Below are positions 60,134 through 64,000 of a DNA stretch of 64,000 bases, one piece after another (the stretch's first letter is position 1; each line of letters starts with the position of its first letter). Where the stretch lies: the NCBI RefSeq assembly GCF_003342675.1, contig NZ_CP031148.1, forward strand, positions 1 to 64,000. The letters are read 5' to 3'. Source of the stretch: Haloplanus rubicundus. Its GTDB lineage: Archaea; Halobacteriota; Halobacteria; Halobacteriales; Haloferacaceae. Made by a program: the position numbers and the translations under genes. A model generated the notes under the pieces. That model searched no databases, was not told the DNA's origin, and saw only the letters and a program-made list of their open reading frames with translations.

Positions 60134-61096
60134 TTACGCGTCGAAGTACGCGGCTGCGCCGGGGTGGAGTTCGATGGACATGCCGTCCTGGGCCGAGTCC
60201 CGACTGATGAAGTCGGTCTTGATCGTGAGTTCGTCGACGTTGTCGAAGATGGCCGCCGTGACCGTCTCGACGGTCGACTCGGCCACGCCGGAGCGGGTGG
60301 CGATCATCGCCTGCACGGCCACCGTCTCGACGGCGCTGTCGACGCCGGTGTACGTGCCAGCCGGGATGGTGTCGTCCGCGAACCAGGAGGCGGCGTCCTT
60401 GACCGCCTGTCGGTTCTCGCCCTCGATGGGGACGATGTTGACGTCGTTGGTCGTCGCGAGGTCCTCGATGGCGCCGACGGGCCAGCCGCCGACGACGAAC
60501 GCGGCATCGATGTCGCCGTTCCGAAGCTGGTCGGCGGCCTGCGAGAACGAGGCGTTCTGCTCGTTGAACTCCGTGATGCCGACGGCCTCCAGAATCTGGA
60601 GGGCGTTGACCTGCGTGCCCGAGCCGAGGTCACCGGTGTTGATCGTCGCGCCCGAGAGGTCGGAAATCGTCTCGATGCCCGTGTTCTGGAGCGTGACGAT
60701 GGTGATCGTTTCGGGGTAGAGCGTCGCGACGCCCATCAGGGAGTCGACGGCGTTGTCCTGGAACGCCTCGATGCCCGTCCCGTTTTTCGCGAAGGACGCG
60801 ATGTCGTTCTGGATCAGGGCGAAGTCGGCGTCGCCGCTGGAGAGATTCCCCACGTTCTCGACGCTGGCGCCCGTCGACTGGACGTTCAGCGTGAAGTCCG
60901 TGTTCGCCTCGACGACCGACTTGAACTCGTTGGAGAGCGGGAAGTACGTCCCGCCGGTGCCGCCGGCGTGCCACGAGAGGCGGGTGTCGCCGCTCCCGCC
61001 GTCGCCACCGTCGCCACCGCTACATCCGGCGAGCGCGGCGACGCCAGTTACTCCGGCTGCACGAAGGAATCGTCGTCGAGTGGAATCGTCTGACAT
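60134..61096 (-). CDS. TAXI family TRAP transporter solute-binding protein
   Basis: A 320-residue binding protein. The ATG at 61096 gives the Tat-lipobox signal (STRRRFLRAAGVTGVAALAGC). The mature part has the TAXI hallmarks HAGGTGGTYFPLSNEFKSVV and the VQSTGASVENVGNLSSGDAD region, and later LIQNDIASFAKNGTGIEAF. It binds an organic acid (glutamate- or TCA-like in other systems) and hands it to the fused permease. The first gene of the TAXI-DUF1850-permease operon. Confidence 0.94.
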   Translation of the reverse strand: MSDDSTRRRFLRAAGVTGVAALAGCSGGDGGDGGSGDTRLSWHAGGTGGTYFPLSNEFKSVVEANTDFTLNVQSTGASVENVGNLSSGDADFALIQNDIASFAKNGTGIEAFQDNAVDSLMGVATLYPETITIVTLQNTGIETISDLSGATINTGDLGSGTQVNALQILEAVGITEFNEQNASFSQAADQLRNGDIDAAFVVGGWPVGAIEDLATTNDVNIVPIEGENRQAVKDAASWFADDTIPAGTYTGVDSAVETVAVQAMIATRSGVAESTVETVTAAIFDNVDELTIKTDFISRDSAQDGMSIELHPGAAAYFDA

Positions 61097-61167
61097 ACTG
61101 CTGATACTAGAGTCGTCTGCGCATTTAACGTTGTCCACATATCTCCCGTATGAGGTGCTCACACACG

Positions 61168-61767
61168 TCACAACGCCACGACCGTCTCGCCGGCGCGGAC
61201 GCTGTCGCCCTCCTCGACGAGGAGGTCGGCGCGGTCGTACGCGGCCGGCAAGAGTACGTCGGCGCGACTCCCGAAGGCGATGTGGCCGATCCGGTCGCCG
61301 CGGGTCACCGCGTCGCCGCCGGAGAGATAGGGGTAGATGCGCCGCGCGAACCAGCCGGCGATCATCGACACGTCGTGGGTGTCGAGGGCCACGTCCACCC
61401 GCTCGTTGCGCTCGGACTCCTTGGTGAAGGCCGGGCGATGCGCGCCCGGGCGGTGGGTGACCGTCTCGACCGACCCGTCCATCGGTGCCCGGAGGACGTG
61501 GACGTCGGTGACGTTCATGAACACGCCGACCCGGATCCGCCCCTCCTCCTCGCGGACGACGGAGACGTGGCCGTCGGCGGGGGCGACGACGCCGTTGGGG
61601 GGCGGGCTGCGCTCGGGGTCGCGGAAGAACCAGATCACGAACCCGCCGAGCGCCAGCGCGAGGGCGCCGAGCGGGGGCGCCACGACGGCGAGCGGGAGCG
61701 CGGCCAGAAGGGGCGGGAGCGCGAACCGGCGGGCGCCGGGGGCGAGCGAGAAGGAGGGGCGGATCAC
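61168..61767 (-). CDS. asd: Phosphatidylserine decarboxylase, archaeal type
   Basis: A 199-residue proenzyme that forms phosphatidylethanolamine or the archaeal equivalent. Membrane helices occupy the N-terminal third (LLAALPLAVVAPPLGALALAL). Family motifs are VGVFMNVTDVHVLRAPMDGS and HIAFGSRADVLLP, where the GS bond is the usual self-cleavage site that generates the pyruvoyl group. The GTG start overlaps the RFC gene stop. TAXI gene lies 71 bases downstream. Confidence 0.9.
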   Translation of the reverse strand: MIRPSFSLAPGARRFALPPLLAALPLAVVAPPLGALALALGGFVIWFFRDPERSPPPNGVVAPADGHVSVVREEEGRIRVGVFMNVTDVHVLRAPMDGSVETVTHRPGAHRPAFTKESERNERVDVALDTHDVSMIAGWFARRIYPYLSGGDAVTRGDRIGHIAFGSRADVLLPAAYDRADLLVEEGDSVRAGETVVAL

Positions 61768-62771
61768 GCGTCCGCCCCCTGTGCCCACGTCGCCAGCAGG
61801 TGCGTGAGATGGAGGCGGTCGTCCGTCCCGGTCACCAGGTCGTGGTCCACCTCGCCCGCGAGGCGGTGGAGTCGGGCGAGCGTCTCGCCGTCGTAGCGCT
61901 TGCGTGCCGCGTCCAGCAGGTCGGCCAGGAGCGACTGGCCGTCGTACCCCTCGTCGTCCAGCAGGGTACCGACGGTCTTGCGGGCGTCGGCCACTTCGCC
62001 CGCTTCGGCCGAATCGAGGATCGACGCGAACTCGTCGCCGTAGCCCACGTCGCTCAGCGTCTCGTGGACCGTCGTCATCGTCACTTCGCCGGTTTCGACG
62101 GCGGTCGTCTGGGCGCCGAGGATGGCCTTCCGGAGGTCGCCGTCGGCGTAGCCGGCGACGAACTCCAGGCCGTCGTCGTCGTAGTCGACGCCCTCGGCGT
62201 CGAGGATGGGCGCGAGGACGCCCTCGATTTCGTCGGCCGTCGGCGCCCGGACGGGCACCGGGAAACACCGCGACCGGACGGGGGCGATGAGCGTCGACGG
62301 CTGGCGGGTGACGATCACGAACTGCGTGGTGCGGTGGTGACGCTCCATCACCCGGCGGAGCGCCTGCTGGAAGTCCTCGCGGATCGCCTCGGCGTTGTCG
62401 AGGACGATGGTCTTGTAGTCGCCGGAGACCGGGGCGTAGCTCGCGGACTCCTTCAGCACGCGGTTGATCATGTCGCGTTTCGCCATACGCGAGCGCCCAG
62501 TGAGGAACTGCTCGAACCGGGGGTCCTGCCGAATCTCCTTTTTCGTCCGGTCGAAGAAGTCGGCGACGTTGAGTTCGACGAGGTCGTTCTCGTCCTCGTG
62601 GGCCCGCTCCGCGAGGGCCCGGACGGCAGCGGTCTTGCCCGACCCGGGCGGCCCCTGCACGACGAGGTTCATCGGTTCGTCGACCGCCCGGTCGAGACGG
62701 TCCCGGACCGACGCCTGCGGCAGGTCGTCGAGGCCGGGAGCGTGCGTCTCCGTCCACAGCGGCGCGTCCAT
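61764..62771 (-). CDS. rfcB: Replication factor C small subunit
   Basis: A 335-residue clamp-loader subunit. The start TETHAPGLDDLPQ, Walker A GPPGSGKTAAVRALAERA and the arginine finger region RSRCFPVPV are visible. The Walker B acidic tetrad reads VLDNAEAI rather than the DEAD-like form, as in some haloarchaeal RFC paralogs, so ATP hydrolysis by this subunit may be weak. It loads the PCNA sliding clamp with the other RFC subunits. Confidence 0.93.
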   Translation of the reverse strand: MDAPLWTETHAPGLDDLPQASVRDRLDRAVDEPMNLVVQGPPGSGKTAAVRALAERAHEDENDLVELNVADFFDRTKKEIRQDPRFEQFLTGRSRMAKRDMINRVLKESASYAPVSGDYKTIVLDNAEAIREDFQQALRRVMERHHRTTQFVIVTRQPSTLIAPVRSRCFPVPVRAPTADEIEGVLAPILDAEGVDYDDDGLEFVAGYADGDLRKAILGAQTTAVETGEVTMTTVHETLSDVGYGDEFASILDSAEAGEVADARKTVGTLLDDEGYDGQSLLADLLDAARKRYDGETLARLHRLAGEVDHDLVTGTDDRLHLTHLLATWAQGADA

Positions 62772-62873
62772 TGGCGGCTCTAGTCGGGCGTCGGGTACAA
62801 AGCTTGCTCTCTCGCTCGCGTGCTCGACCCGTCGACCGACACGCGTTTATCGCCCCCGCTCGCACACCGAGGT

Positions 62874-63797
62874 ATGTCGATGCGCGTGACGTTTCTCGGC
62901 ACCAGCGGGGCCGTCCCGACGACCCAGCGGGCGCCGAGTGCCGTCCTCGTCAACCGCGAGGGCGAACGCCTCCTGTTCGACTGCGGCGAGGGCACCCAGC
63001 GCCAGATGATGCGCTTCGGGACCGGCTTCGATATCTCCCACATCTTCGTCACACATCTCCACGGCGACCACATCCTCGGCATCCCCGGCCTGATCCAGTC
63101 GCTCGATTTCAACGACCGGTCGGACGCGCTGGCGATTCACGTCCCGCCGCGGTCGCGCGAGAACGTTCGACAGCTCGTCCACGCCGGCGGCCACCAGCCC
63201 GGCTTCCCCGTCCGCATCCACGAGGTGTCCCCTGGCTCCGTCGCGTACGCCGACGACGACTTCGAGGTGCGGACCGTCGAGACGGATCACCGCACGCGGT
63301 CGATGGGCTTCGCCCTCGTCGAGGACGACCGACCCGGCCGCTTCGACCGGGCGCACGCCGAGGAACTCGGCGTCCCCGTCGGCCCGAAGTTCGGCCGCCT
63401 CCACGAGGGCGAGGCGGTCGAACTCGACGACGGCCGGGTGATCGAGCCGGAGCAAGTGGTGGGCGACCCCCGGCCCGGCCGGCGGCTGGTCTACACCGGC
63501 GACACCCGCCCCGTCGACGCGGTGGTCGACGCCGCCGCGGACGCGGACCTCCTGATCCACGACGCGACGTTCGCGGACGACGAACGTGACCGGGCGCGAC
63601 ACACGGGACACTCGACCGCCCGCGAGGCGGGGGAAGTGGCCGCCCGCGCCGGCGTTTCCCGCCTCGCGCTCACCCACCTCTCCTCGCGGTACGCCGGCGG
63701 CTGGGAACGCCTCGAACGCGAGGCGCGAGCGGTCTTCGACGGCGACTGTTTCGTCGCGAGCGACGGCCAGACGGTGGACGTGCCGTATCCCGAGTGA
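62874..63797 (+). CDS. rnz: Ribonuclease Z
   Basis: A 307-residue tRNA 3'-end endonuclease of the metallo-beta-lactamase superfamily. The start MRVTFLGTSGAVPTTQRAPS and the metal motif THLHGDHILGIPGL (residues near 61-74) are exact. Further metal ligands appear in DTRPVDAVVD, HDATFADDE and LTHLSSRY. The ATG at 62874 is preferred to an earlier in-frame ATG at 62820. It would process the tRNA transcripts, including tRNA-Phe. Confidence 0.97.
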   Translation: MSMRVTFLGTSGAVPTTQRAPSAVLVNREGERLLFDCGEGTQRQMMRFGTGFDISHIFVTHLHGDHILGIPGLIQSLDFNDRSDALAIHVPPRSRENVRQLVHAGGHQPGFPVRIHEVSPGSVAYADDDFEVRTVETDHRTRSMGFALVEDDRPGRFDRAHAEELGVPVGPKFGRLHEGEAVELDDGRVIEPEQVVGDPRPGRRLVYTGDTRPVDAVVDAAADADLLIHDATFADDERDRARHTGHSTAREAGEVAARAGVSRLALTHLSSRYAGGWERLEREARAVFDGDCFVASDGQTVDVPYPE

Positions 63798-63987
63798 TCG
63801 GCCGAATTCTCAAATCTCAAATACGATCGAGACGTAGCCGACGAGACGAGTCGGCTGCGGGTACGACGCTCTAGGCCGTGATCTACAGTCTGGCGGCGGC
63901 CGTGTCCTCTCTCGAACGACTGGCAGAACTGCCAATTTTTAATGTATATTCGTTAATTAGTTAATTGGGGCGGTTCGACGGAGGGTA
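63798..63987. promoter_or_regulatory. A/T-rich intergenic region before the right window edge
   Basis: The last 190 bases before a possible start at 63988. An exceptionally A/T-rich patch (63937-63965, ttttaatgtatattcgttaattag) suggests a promoter. A gacgagacgagtcg motif and a cagtctggcgg run precede it. No gene is seen in it. Confidence 0.45.
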
Positions 63988-64000
63988 TGACCTTCCTCGT
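63988..64000 (+). CDS. Possible gene start cut by the window edge
   Basis: ATG-ACC-TTC-CTC follows a gaggg stretch and an A/T-rich promoter-like patch. Only four codons are inside the window, so the product cannot be named. Confidence 0.3.

Overview
The window is chromosomal DNA of a halophilic archaeon (class Halobacteria). The G+C content is very high, the predicted proteins are strongly acidic, and several start codons sit 25-35 bases behind TATA-like boxes. The information-processing genes are archaeal: TBP, L31e, L39e, LX, eIF6, prefoldin alpha, FtsY, thermosome, RIO1 kinase, KH protein, primase large subunit, RFC small subunit, Hjc and RNase Z. The genus cannot be fixed by reading alone; a Haloferacales-type genome such as Haloplanus or Halorubrum is plausible.

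Layout. 1-6.8 kb: acid and acyl-CoA catabolism (fused glycolate/lactate dehydrogenase, UspA, crotonase, 2-hydroxyacid dehydrogenase, class III CoA transferase). 6.8-11.5 kb, minus strand: zinc ribbon, tartrate/D-malate-type dehydrogenase, a HalX response regulator overlapping a secreted repeat protein, and a membrane-anchored winged-helix protein. 11.6-21.4 kb: thiDN, mutS, a TPP enzyme, a small flavoprotein, PCD, FKBP and mutL. 21.5-25.8 kb: PfkB-type kinase, Rieske protein behind an iron-box-like operator, SDR, lipoprotein and YbaK. 25.8-27.7 kb: an eroded integration zone at tRNA-Phe with repeated tRNA fragments around one unknown gene. 27.8-32 kb: a proteasome-like beta paralog, then the L39e-L31e-eIF6-LX-prefoldin-FtsY operon. 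32-35.6 kb: a CocE-type hydrolase among four copies of a promoter/operator motif, then a 2',3'-cyclic phosphodiesterase. 35.7-43.5 kb: TPR/DUF424 pair, DUF4352-like lipoprotein, SufS, NosL-like protein, thermosome, KH and RIO1 genes, then a nested inverted-repeat element. 43.5-52.1 kb: priL, SWIM protein, Hjc, AhcY, REC-PAS-PAS protein, MTA/SAH deaminase and two Tat lipoproteins. 52.3-64 kb: hisG, membrane proteins, TBP, a Trm-G10-like methyltransferase, a TAXI-TRAP transporter operon, phosphatidylserine decarboxylase, RFC and RNase Z.

Signals that ordinary gene calling would miss: (i) tandem duplications of gene 3' ends behind thiDN, the flavoprotein gene and mutL; (ii) nested tRNA-Phe fragments flanking an orphan gene; (iii) four near-identical 21-bp TATA-plus-GTAT-N6-ATAC modules around the CocE hydrolase; (iv) a 371-bp nested hairpin element upstream of rio1; (v) an iron-box palindrome at the Rieske gene; (vi) several enzymes whose catalytic residues look substituted (crotonase, SDR, PfkB kinase, proteasome-like beta, NosL). 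No CRISPR array, rRNA gene or intact insertion sequence was seen. All family calls are by eye, without database search.
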